Part shown: in pieces, positions 44,682 to 55,451 of the stretch
Numbering within the stretch: position 1 is the first letter of the stretch
How the letters are laid out: every line of letters begins with the position of its first letter
From: Vitrella brassicaformis
Lineage: Eukaryota; Sar; Vitrellaceae
Direction of reading: 5' to 3'
Length of the DNA: 64,000 nucleotides
Assembly: GCA_001179505.1 (NCBI GenBank)
Contig: CDMY01000770.1
Location: 62,001 to 126,000, forward strand
The notes under the pieces: model-generated
The model's database searches: none
What the model saw: the letters and a program-made list of their open reading frames with translations, nothing else
Told to the model about the DNA's origin: nothing
Position numbers and translations under genes: made by a program

Positions 44682-47600
44682 TCATGTAGCGGCGGCCTGT
44701 CCGGCCTCCTCCTGAGCCTTCTTGCGCTTCCACGCACGGGCGACCTCGAGGATCCGCATGTTCTGATAGGTGGACGGATGGATGGATGGAAGCAACAGAC
44801 CAACGTTGGCACACTGTTACGGTGCAGACGGGCTGTGTGTGCGTACCGCGGCTGACGAGTCGTCTTCGGGGAAGATGTAGGAGATGTACTCCTCGTAACC
44901 CTGCGCAGTGCTGCACACAGGGGAGGGGAGTGGAAGCGTGTCGGTCTGTGTGCCTTGTTCGTCTCCCCTCCCTCCCTCCCTCCATTGTGTGTCTCACTCA
45001 CCCGTCGTCAGCGACGATGTTTCTTTTCTTGCGGACCTTCTTGGGCTGCTTCCGGAACACCTCATCCACCATCTTGGCGTCGCCATTCTCACGCTCCAGC
45101 GACAGCCAGTGCTACACACACATACACACATACACACACACACACAGTGTTGGCGGAGGTAGACGTACGTACCTCTAGCAGCATGGCCCGCTCCTCGTCG
45201 AGCTGGTTGTCTCTGCAGTGCTCGAGGCCCTTCTGGATGACCTGACGGGCCTTCTCCATGGAACCAGCGTGACGATACTCAAACTCAGAGTAGCCACGGT
45301 ACACCTGCAGACACACATTACACATGAGGGGGCGGGGCAGATGGCCTTGCTGCCTGAAGGAATGGATGGACAGATGGAGGCGTTGCTGGCTGGCTGACCT
45401 ACCTTGAAGTGCTGCGTCTTCTCGAGGAGCTGCTCGTACAGCCGCCTGGCGCGCTCCAGCTCGCCGAGGGTGGTCTCCATGTCGATGTAGCACTTCCACA
45501 CCTACACCCACACCCACACACATACATGGTATTGCACTCTGCCTGTCGATCTGTGTGTGTGGAGACATGAGGTACCAGCTCAGGTCTGTCCATGACTTCC
45601 TGTCTGATGGCGAGCTCGCACAGCCCCCTGGCACGATCGTGCTCCTCGGCCGCCGTCTCGAGCTCCACAAAGGCCGTCCACGCCTAAACCCACACACACA
45701 CACACACACACATTTGAGGAAGGAAGTACACTTCTGTCCCCCTCTCTCTGTGTGGAGACTCTGTGCGGCGTGTGCCTGCCTGCCTACCTTCGGATTGTGC
45801 GGCTGCATCGAGACGAACTGAGCGTAGATCTTGCGGCAGCGGTCGATGTTGCCCAGCTGGAGCTCCAAAGCGGCGTACCTGACGCAGCGAAGGAAGGAGC
45901 CCACAAAGAGCTTTCAACGCACCGTGACATGAACATGCGTATACTGGCGTATGTGCGTGTGCACGGCTCACTCACTTCTCGAATATTTTCTCCTTGCCGC
46001 ACCGCGCGATGGCCTCGCCGTAGATCTTGCGGGCCCTGTCGATGTTCAGCTGACGCACCTACACACACACATATCAGTGCACCGCAGCTCGTTGTGTCCC
46101 CTGGACGAGTGGCAAAGTCTCTCTTGCCCACTTCAAACTCAGCGAAAAGGGTCCACAGCTTGGCGAATGAGAACGACTGGTGCGGCACCAGGTCGAGCGC
46201 CTTGCGGTACACCTGACGCGCCTTCTCCATGTCGCCTTATCACACGCACACACACACACACACACACATGCATGGATTGTGTCTATGGTCGTCTTGTCTG
46301 TCTGTGTCTCCCTCCCACCGCACCGGTCTGCATCTCCTCGAAGAGGGCGTAGTAGAGCCAGAGGTAGATGTACCTTTTCCAGAACCGCTTCTCGGGGGCA
46401 GGGGGCAGGTTGGCGACTGCGCGCTCGTACACCTCTCGGATGCGCTCCACGTCGCCCGCCGACTCCTCCAGCCTGACGTAGTCGAACCAGTTGTCGTAGT
46501 TACGGGGGTTCTTCTTGATCGCCTTGTCAACGAAACACACACACACACGTGTGGCTGGCTGTGCCCACAACCATCCCTCTGTGTGTGTTGTGTGGTTACG
46601 TCTTCGTAGACGAATCTCCGTTTCTCGAGTATGGTCTCCTCTATGGCGTTCTTGGCGCCGTGCTGCTTCTGGAAGGCCACGTACGAGCGGTACAGCTCCT
46701 CTGACTCGCCCTTGGGCAGAATGTTCAGCGCCTGCTTGTAGATCATCGTCGCACTGCAACCACACACACACAGACAGAGAGGGGCGGCGTGTGGCGGGGC
46801 GTGTGGCAAGGTGCGGCGCGCTGGCGTGGCTGCATTTTCTCTTCGGTACCGTTCGTTCTCCCGGCGTCTGTGTTCGAACTGGGCGAACTTGATGTAGAAC
46901 TGCTCGCCGAGCGCATCGTCGCCCAGGATCTCAATCTACACCACAAACAACACAACACCGGCCGCACACACACATGTGCCTTGCACCTCTCTGTGATGTG
47001 CAGGTGTGTGAGATAGATGTGGTGTGGTGTGGTGTGGTGTGGGGCCGCTTACGGCCTTCTCGAACCCCGCCCGAGCCCTGTCGTAGTTGCGGTGTTTCTC
47101 CTCGAACTTGCACAGCTTCAGAAACGACGCCTCGCTAGGGCGGTTCGACAAGAAACTACACACACACACACACACACGGAGAGAGGGAGGGGATGCCTTA
47201 TTGTGCGGCTGGTGTGGTGGCTCTGCTCACTTTTCGAAGATGCGTCTGCATCTTTCGATCTCGCCGCACCGCTCCTCGAACTTGATGTAGAGCATCCAAC
47301 CTACACACAACACACACACATACACAGAGGGGTCGATCACATCCCTCCGTCGTGGCTGGCACCTCTCTCTGTGAGAGTCGGGGTGTCATGACTGACTGAC
47401 TGGCTGACCTTTACCTTTTTCATCAGGGTTCCACTCCATCCAGCGGTCGTAGATGGTGCGTGCGCCGGCATAGTTGCCCAGCAGCTCCTCCATGTGAGCG
47501 TACTTGAACCTAACACCCACACACATATGCCCGACCGTCATCTCGCACCTCGTGTGTGTGCGTGTGTGCGCCTGTGTGTGTGCCCACCCACTTACCAGAA

Positions 47601-47695
47601 CTGGTCTTCCCTGGGCAGCAGGTTCGTCACGCGATCGTAGAGGTTGCGGGCCTGAGCGAAACCCACAAAGACGCACGCACAGACCAGTATGTGTC

Positions 47696-47727
<32 letters not shown>

Positions 47728-47839
47728 ACCGAGTTGATGAATTTGTTCTTGGTTTCCATCTCGATGTACTTGACCCACAGGCCCACATTCGTATACTCGA
47801 CGTTCAGCGCACGCTCGAACACCGAACGGGCACTGCACA

Positions 47840-47890
<51 letters not shown>

Positions 47891-48608
47891 TCAGTGCCTT
47901 GTGTGGCACGTGCCGCTCTCACGCAAGCACCCCGCCTCCCCACCGATGTGTGAATCCGTACCGCCTGAACTCCTTCTGTGCGGCCTCCCACGTGGCGTAT
48001 TTGATCCACGAGCCGATGTGGTGCCGCTGACGACGCAGCGTGTCCTCAAACTCCTTGCGCTTCCGAATCCTGAGACCACACACCACCACACCACACCAAA
48101 CCGCACCGCACCATACAAACAAGTGGCGCCTCACGCGACATGAGTCAGTCGTGTGTGCGTTGCGTGTCCTGACGCACCTGTATTCCGCCAGCTCGTCATC
48201 GTCGACGATTCGTTGTCTGGGTCTGCGCGCCTCCTCGCCCTGCCTGTCGACGGCCTCGCGCAGGAGCTGCTCGGCGGTGATCTGGATGGGAGCCGGAGTC
48301 TTGTTCTTGACCTGAATCAACCACACACAAGACGGACACAACGAGCACGATGGAGTGAGTCGGTTGGTGTCTTGCTCGTGGCTGGTTTGGTCTGCTTGGT
48401 TACTCAGACTCACCGCTGCCTGCTTGCCCATGGAGGTCCTGGGACCTGTCGGTGGGCCAAACAAACACAGCACACACACACATTCAGCATCAATGATCAG
48501 ATCTGGTGCAGTATGACATGGTCCTCCATCTGCCTCTCCCTGCCTCTCTGTCTGTGTGCGTGTGTGTATGAGTGTACCTCTGCGTCCCCTTCCCTCGTCC
48601 TCATCCAT
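44682..48608 (-). CDS. CRNKL1: Pre-mRNA splicing factor CLF1 / Crooked neck-like 1
   Basis: This is a scaffold of the NineTeen-associated spliceosome, built from HAT repeats. The N-terminus has [30 protein letters not shown] and [14 protein letters not shown]. The run of HAT repeats starts with [19 protein letters not shown] and [20 protein letters not shown]. It goes on through [119 protein letters not shown] and [13 protein letters not shown]. The C-terminus, [20 protein letters not shown] and [17 protein letters not shown], is typical of the family. The stop is at 44682-44684. About 17 exons tend to hold one repeat each. Length is about 680 residues, as in animals. Confidence 0.93.
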
Positions 48609-48762
48609 CGTGCCGCTGCTCAACCAATATCTATCAGCGGTCTGTCGGGATCTGACACGCACGAAGGGATGCCCACGATGTCAAAGGATTTAGGGCGCTT
48701 TTGCGTTTGACAGTCACTTTCGTCGATTCGCCCGTAAGAGGCCTTTCAGCCAGTGTGTGAGC
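48609..48762. promoter_or_regulatory. Divergent promoter between CLF1 and SNU23 genes
   Basis: The ATGs at 48608 (minus) and 48763 (plus) are 154 bp apart. Both encode spliceosome proteins, so a shared promoter would co-express them. No known motif was identified. Confidence 0.45.
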
Positions 48763-50008
48763 ATGTCTGACGACGATTCTCCCCGCCAGTCCAAGTCCAA
48801 GAGCAAACCTCGCGAACAGACTGACAAATCAGGACGAAAGGTGCGACAGACACGACAGACAGAGACCGGCCTGACTGCCTGCGTGTGCGTGTGTGTATCT
48901 GTGCGTCTGTGTGTGTGTGTGTGACAGGTATGGGACAAGGAGTATTATGCGAAGCGTGCCAAGGAGCGTGCCGAGGATGAGGAGATTCTCGCCCTGGTGC
49001 CCGAGAGCAAAAAGAAGAAGGTCGCGCCGCCGCCGCAGGAGAGGCAGCCGCTCAAGGAACGACACGACTTCATCGATCTTGAGGAACGGTCAGTCAGGAT
49101 CCACACACAACACACACAGCACAGCATCTGTTGGTTCCCCCCCTCTCCCTATCTGTCAGTGTGGGCAAGACGCAGGTGGTCACGCAGTTCACGCCCAAGC
49201 AGCAGCAGGGCGGCTACTGGTGCTCAGTGTGTGAGTGCCTCATCAAGGACAGCCAAGGTCAGTCAACCGCTCACCCACCCACTCGCCCACCCGCACGCTC
49301 ACACACACACACACAGACACACACACACAGACGGGCCCCTCTCACCTCCCCTGTGTGTGTGTGTGTGTCCCTCTTCTCTGTGTGTGTGAATCGGTTGTCC
49401 AGCATACCTCGACCACGTCAACGGCAAGCGCCACAACCGCATGCTGGGCATGACCATGAGAGTCGAACGTGTAGACGTCAACAGGGTACCCGACCACTCC
49501 ACCACTCCACCACCCCACAAGACAGGCAGAGACGAGACGAGACCTCACACACACACACGCATTCATGTGTCTCCCTTGTCTGGTCTGTCTGCAGGTGAAG
49601 GATCGTCTGGCGTCGCTCAAGAGGTCCGGCGAGGCGGACACCTCGGCGGCTCCCGTGCAGGTGGACGACATCCAGCAGCGGCTCAGGCAGCTGCAGGAGC
49701 AGGAGGAGGAGAAGAAGCGACGCAAGAGGGAGAGGAGAAGCAAGAAGCACAAGACCGAGGCCGCTGATGACATCGGCGACGGCGTCAAGGAGGAGCCAAG
49801 AGCCATCAAGGACGAGCCTCAGGAGGCTGCTGCGGGGGTAGAGAGGGAGGGGCAGGGGGGGGTGCGGGTCAAGACAGAGCCGGAGGAAGACGAAAAGGGC
49901 GGGAGTGCTGCTGGTGCTGCTGCTGACGGTGGTGGTGGTGGTGGTGACGCAGAGGAAGATCTGATGAAGCTGATGGGGCTGCCTGTAGGGTTTACGGCCG
50001 GCGTGTGA
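48763..50008 (+). CDS. ZMAT2: SNU23 / ZMAT2, U4/U6.U5 tri-snRNP zinc-finger protein
   Basis: This is a spliceosomal B-complex protein that contacts the U6 ACAGA helix. The N-terminus MSDDDSPRQSKSKSK leads to VWDKEYYAKRAKERAEDEE and LKERHDFIDLEERVGKTQVV. The U1-type C2H2 zinc finger follows: GGYWCSVCECLIKDSQAYLD and HVNGKRHNRMLGMTMRVER, with the two cysteines and two histidines in place. VKDRLASLKR and a basic coiled stretch (EEEKKRRKRERRSKKHK) come next. The tail is longer than usual, Glu/Gly-rich with KEEP-type motifs, and ends DLMKLMGLPVGFTAGV. The stop is at 50006-50008. Introns lie at 48840, 49089, 49258 and 49483 or nearby. Identification is firm from the finger and its flanks. Confidence 0.92.
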
Positions 50009-50340
50009 CTTACGGCCTGGCTGCATGTGTGTGTGAGACCAACATGACGTTCAGCATCATGTCGATTCATGCCCTCTTTGCTTTTCTTGTCAATAGCATG
50101 TTTCCGGCCGATGCCGATCGTTCGCACGAACACTCACTCACTCACTGATTCATTCCCGTGATTGATGTGTCCGCTCTCCTCAGTCAGTCAGTCCATTTGC
50201 CCATCACGATGGATGCCCACGATCGCTCGCACCATCACACTCCCCCCCCAGCCCCTCTCTCTCGGCACATTCATCCATCCATCCATTCATCCATCTGGGT
50301 GATTCTTGGCACTTGTCTGTTGGCCTGGTCGTCGTGTCGT
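50009..50340. other. Convergent spacer, no gene
   Basis: This is the 3' flank of SNU23 and of the next minus-strand gene. It has a CATC microsatellite at about 50268-50295 and no coding or RNA signal. Confidence 0.4.
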
Positions 50341-52672
50341 TCATTTCGTCACGAGTGACGTCAGCTCGATGCACAGACCCACAAACAGCGCCAGGGCGCC
50401 CAGACTCGCTACCGTAGACACTGCCACACACACACACACACACGCACCCAAACACAGCACAGAGAGAGAGACAGACAGAGAGAGAGCTACATGCCATGCA
50501 CACAAATGAACAAGTGTGTGTGTGTGCACAGACCCACCGAGTTTGCGGACATCGAATCGCCACTTGGCTGCGGCGTGCGATGCGTCAGCAGCATGGTTGC
50601 AGTGTGAGCCCTGGGGGCAGCACGGGTCGGTGCGGGCTCGCTTCAAAGCGAAGTCCCCCGACCCCCCCGCCTGCTCGATGCTCGGCGCCCGTGTCGAATA
50701 CGTGCTGTCGCCGCCACCTGCACAGCCACACAAGACACACACACACGTCTTCATATAGACCTTTCCTCTCTCTCTTCTCTCTCTGCAGACCGTGTCGGTA
50801 GAGAGGCCCCTTGCCGCCCCCGCCCGCACCCAGTGCCGCCCCCCTCTGCATGACGACACCGCCAGTGCCATGGCCATGGCCATTGCCACTGCCAGTGGCC
50901 ACGGCATACGAGCCGATGCCTCCGCTGACGGTGCTGGGGCTGCTGTAGGACGTCAGGGTGTTAGTGGTGGACTCGCCGATGGACCTGGCGCGGCGGTCGG
51001 GGAGGTGGTTGAGGTGGGCCAACGACCCACAGGGACGGTCCACACACAGGGGGCGGCTGGAACTGGTAGTGCCGCTGGCCATGCTGCCCGGACCTGGTGC
51101 GCTCTGATGGGCCAGAAGGAGACAGAGAGAGGGAAAGAGAGGGAGACATTTGTTTACGTGTGTGTCTGTCTGTCTGTCTCTTTTGTGCACATGCCCAAAG
51201 GCACAGGATCACCTACCTGTTGCTGCGTGATGAGTTTGTTGAGGGCCATCCGCAGCGATTCTTCCGCCTCGTGCTTGGACGCCGCGGCCGCCCCACTACC
51301 AACCACACCCACGCCCACGCCCCCTCCCCCTCCCAAGCCCCCCACACCCACACCAGCACCAGCTCCCACACCAAAAGCCCCCGGGCTGCTATTGCCAGTC
51401 AGCAGCGGCATCGAGGTGCTGTTCCTGGCCGTGGGTGCCTGGTCGCCGCGCCCGCTGGTCTCTGGGAAGGCGTCTTCCTCCTCGTCTGGCTCTTCAGTGT
51501 GTGTGGGTGTGGCCGAGTTGCGCACCTCCATGTGCAGACGGCGCAGGGCACCCAGACGGCCTGTCGGGCTCGCATCGGAGGACGGGCTGAATTGATCAAA
51601 CAAAGGACAAACATGGAGCGTCTCTGTCTCTGTCTGTCTGTGGGAGCGGCTGTGGGGTTGCCTGCCTGGTGATGTTGGTGTCGAGTGTGGGTGTGTTGTT
51701 CGGGGCGGTGTTGGCTTTGACATCTCGAAGGGAAGCCATCGAGGCCTCGCTCAACCGAGGCAAACTGAGCAATGAATATTGCCATCCATCCATCCATCCA
51801 TCCAACCAAACACAGCCAGGTTTCTCTCCTCTGCCTGCTGTGCTTGTTGGTCGTTGGTGTGGTGTGTCCTGACCGTTTTTCGGCGACTGAGAGTGCGACG
51901 GCAGCGAAGTCTTTGGGCCTGATGCGGCCCTGGCTGCCACTCGCACCACACAAACCCTCAACCGTCGATTGGACTGACACAATGAAGCGCACACACAGAA
52001 GAAGGGATCCGGTTCGTGTCAGAAGGAGCAACCTTGCCGTTGGCTGGCTGACCTTCGATGAAGAAGCCGCGGATCTGCGTGTCGACAGGGTGCCTGCAAC
52101 AGACACACACACGAAGCGGAGATATTCAGTGTGTGTGCGAGTGAGGCGTGCTGCCCACTCACAGCAGCGTCTGTGCGCCGAGGAGGATCTCGGCACCCTG
52201 GTAGGGCTTCAATGTCACCACCTGCAGCACATCCTCCACATGGACCCATTGATGTCTGTCTCCCTTGTGTGTGCTGCGTGCACTGACCGGATAGGAGCCC
52301 TGGACTTTGTGTGTGGCGAGCAGCCTGCGGACGCGGCTGCGGAGGGTGGCCGTGCTGCACACGTGCAGCTGGGCGAAACGGCCTGAAGGACACGCATGAC
52401 CGGAGTGGTCCGGTCATTTCTCCACCATTTGCTGTCCACCGCGCACCGGTGTGCTGTTTGATGAGTTTCTTGAGGTTGGCCACACACGCCGTGTCGTTCT
52501 CGGGCGTGTACTGCAGGTTCTTGGGACACTCCACGTACACACAAAACACACCTGCATCCATATCCAGCCAGCCATCCAGCAGAAGGGTCAGTCAGTTAGC
52601 CATTCAGTCAGCCCACCATGTCTGTCTCTCTGTCTGTCTCTCACCTTCTTCGGTACGGTCGTTGGAGTTCAT
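50341..52672 (-). CDS. Unknown protein with C-terminal membrane anchor
   Basis: The gene starts at ATG 52672 (MNSNDRTEEG, spliced to VFCVYVECPKNLQYTPENDT). An ordered N-terminal domain of about 100 residues follows: ACVANLKKLIKQHTGAR, AQLHVCSTATLRSRVRRLL, KVQGSYPVVVTLKPYQGAEI and GHPVDTQIRGFFIEGQ. The middle is disordered and rich in Ser, Gly and Ala, with Gly-Val repeats (GVGAGAGVGVGGLGGGGG). A single hydrophobic helix (STVASLGALALFVGLCIEL) lies at the very end, before SLVTK and the stop at 50341-50343. It reads as a tail-anchored protein with a small cytosolic domain. I do not recognise the family. The exon joins in the middle are approximate. Confidence 0.5.
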
Positions 52673-53365
52673 TATTCTGTTGCGGACGACACAGTGAGCA
52701 CGAGGGCGGACAGACCAGATCAGCGATGAACGACGGACGGAACCAGCTGGCGACCCCAACAAGGGTATAAGAGATGCTCAGAGAGGTCAAAGGGGATGGG
52801 GGCCGCGACGGGGCTTCAGACGATAAGAGAGACGGACGGCCGGGGGAGGGGCGGGATCTCCAAGGCAGCTCTGCTTCAGTGCTTCCTTCCCCCAGGCCCT
52901 TTGCAATGCTCACGCAAATGAGTGGATCCGATGCGAGGCGCCGTCAGCAATTGGCCGTCAGCCGGTGGTGCAAAAACAGAGGGCGCCTGTCACCTCGGCG
53001 CGTCCCCCTGCAATGGCGGAAGGGCTGACGACAGGCTAGCTGACGGGATGAACGATGAGGGCCGCTGCTCCGCTGACAAAGGAGAAAGCCAGAAGGGCCT
53101 CGGAAGAAGATGCTCAAGAAACAAAGCGGCCGATGCAACACGACGCAAGGGATGGAAATACGATAGGCAAAGCCCTCAGTAGCCTATCCAAAGCCCTCTT
53201 TGCTCGAGAAAGACATGCGAGCTTTCGCGCGCCGAGCTTGCAGATTTTTTGAGTGTTGCTGAGTGGTGTGCGGATTGTGTGACGGCTGTCGATGCGAGAG
53301 GCGTGCGGCCCCCCTAGTTCGCTTGAATCAGAGAGGTCGGCCACCGACCTCGGCAAGACAGAGCC
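52673..53365. other. Divergent intergenic region, no gene
   Basis: This 0.7-kb stretch lies between divergent ATGs at 52672 and 53366. It is the longest of the divergent intervals in the right half. No convincing exon is present, so it probably holds two separate promoters. Confidence 0.4.
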
Positions 53366-53738
53366 ATGCGGGGCCTCTTTCGATTGTCAAGGACGCTCTT
53401 CGACCACTACCGGGTGCTCGGTGAGCAGACGGAGCCATCTTGATGCACACAACGGACGGCGAGAGAAGCAGCCAGCCATGCGAGTTGTCTGACTTGTGTG
53501 TGCTGTGCCGTGGTGTGGCCTGGCTGGTGTGGTGTGTGTGTGTGTGTGATGTGGTGCAGGCGTTGCTCGCGACGCGAACAAGGCCAAGATCCGGTCAGCG
53601 TATCTCGAGAAGGCCAAGATATACCATCCCGACGTCAACAAAAGCAGAGAGGCCGAAGCCATCTTCAAACAGGTAGACCTTTGTGTCTGTCTGTGTGTCT
53701 GTGTGTATCCATCGGTGCCTTGTGCTGAATGCTCTGTG

Positions 53739-53770
<32 letters not shown>

Positions 53771-54603
53771 CAGGTGCAAGAGGCCTACAGTGTGCTGAGC
53801 GATGACACGATGAGGAAAGACTACGACGTTTCTTCCGGTCAGCAATTCCTCCAAGACCGACAGACGAACTCGACTCTTCATGGTGTGTGTGTGTCCTGCA
53901 GGTTTGCGGACAGAGGACGGGTTTCGTGGCACCGGTCCGGGGCCGACGTCGAGCGCTTTTGCCGAGGCATATCAGAGGCAGTATGAGCGGATGAGGCGGG
54001 AGAGGCAGGCAGAGAATGAAAACTTCTGGGTACGCCGCCCACACACACACCCTCTCACCACACACAGCAGGATTAGTGGATGGTGTGTATGTGTATGTGT
54101 GTCAGAATCGTCAGCGTCAGCGAATGGAGGAGAAGTACGGCGGCTCGTACCGGCGGCCGTACGACCCCTACTGGATGTTCAACCCTGACCTCGCCAGCAG
54201 GGTCGTCCGCATGATACCGCTCATACTCATTCCGCTGCTCGTCCTATCCTGGTTCGCAAGAAGTGGGTAAGTATGTAGGCCCCGGTCGACGGATGACGGA
54301 CGGATGCACCACCACACACACATACAGAGAGCCTCTGAGAGGGGGCAGGAGAATGACTGGATGTGTGTGTGTTGCCTATGCTTGTGTGTGGATTGGTCAG
54401 TAATCGTCATCGCTTGTCGGATTTGAGGATGGAGTATGACCAATTAGGTGGGCGCCAAACTGACACACACGCACACAGGCGGACAGGTCAGGTGCCTCAC
54501 AGATGTGTGTGCGTATCGCTGATATATATGATTAGGTCGCGCTTGGTTGGTCGACAGCTTCGGGAGGGCTCACAGGGCGCCCAACTACGACATCAGAAAG
54601 TAA
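53366..54603 (+). CDS. J-domain (DnaJ-like) membrane protein
   Basis: This is an Hsp70 co-chaperone. The N-terminus MRGLFRLSRTLFDHYRVLGV leads straight into a J-domain: ARDANKAKIRSAYLEKAKIY, the HPD tripeptide (YHPDVNK), then AEAIFKQVQEAYSVLSDDTM and RKDYD. A Gly-rich short linker (RTEDGFRGTGPG) follows, then a charged helix (YQRQYERMRRERQAENENFW). A transmembrane helix (VVRMIPLILIPLLVLSWFA) is followed by a short tail ending YDIRK-stop at 54601-54603. It has no zinc fingers, so it is a type C J-protein. The basic, arginine-rich start without acidic residues may be a mitochondrial presequence. That would place it at the inner membrane, but ER or another membrane is possible. Confidence 0.82.
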
Positions 54604-55451
54604 ACGCGCGACAACATACTTACACACAGACCTGCAAAGGCACACACACAGCTTTCTGTGTGTGTGTGTGTGTGTCCAGGGCGTAGCAAGCAGCGTGTGG
54701 CCGGCCACGGCTGTGCTGTTGTTTCCTTCATTGTGCGGCCATCGATCCCTCCATCCATCCATCCATGTGCTGCGCTGCGCTGCACGCCCCCCTGTAGATA
54801 GATCAGATCAGACCAGACGGATGCCTTGATGCGTTTGGGAGTGCAGACAGACAGACAGACAGACAGGCAGAGATGTGTTCATGTGTGTGCACAGTCGATT
54901 GAGCAGACAGACAGACAGAGGGAGCACCTGCATCATGTGTATGTGCTGCTGCTGAGAGAGAGAGAGCGAGGTGGTGCTCATCGACAATGGCTATCGGTGT
55001 TGGTGTGTCTGTCTGACGGGTGATTTTGAACGACCTCCTCCCCCTCACGGCTGTGTCGGTCTGTGGTCTCAGTGTCTGTCTGACTATTCTCTCTCTCTGT
55101 GGTGGTTTACAAGGCCTTCCTATATGCGCCATATGCATGCCCTGTCGAGCAATTTTGCGAAGGGCTGCACTGCATGCCATCCATGGTGGTGGATGAGTGG
55201 TGGCGGCGTCTGCCGGTGGACGGATGGCTGTGTGTGCGCGTGTTGGTGTGTGTTGCTGTGTGTGTATCATAGACACATCCAGCACGCGATTAACGGTTTC
55301 GCTGGTGGCGCCGAGTTTCGTCTGTGAACCCTGCTGAACCCTACACTTGACCTAACCCTACTAGCCATTCCATTTTCCCGCGTGATGGTTTTGACGGACA
55401 TCTAAGCGTGGCCGAGTCGGCACACCCGGCAGCTACTGCTCAATATTCGCT
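54604..55451. other. Intergenic; microsatellites and a short telomere-like stretch
   Basis: GACA/CAGA and GA microsatellites fill most of the region. At 55325-55360 there are three CCCTA/CCCTG-type units (AACCCTGCTGAACCCTAC, then CTAACCCTAC), resembling degenerate telomeric repeats. No coding exon is supported. Confidence 0.4.

Noticed and set aside
54838..54925. Repeated CAGACAGACAGACAG blocks as a CRISPR-like array
   Set aside because: They are a plain tetranucleotide microsatellite without spacers, in a eukaryotic genome.
55405..55440. tRNA-like start (GTGGCCGAGTCGGC)
   Set aside because: It resembles the D-arm of a Leu or Ser tRNA, but no anticodon arm, T-arm (GGTTCGA) or acceptor pairing follows.
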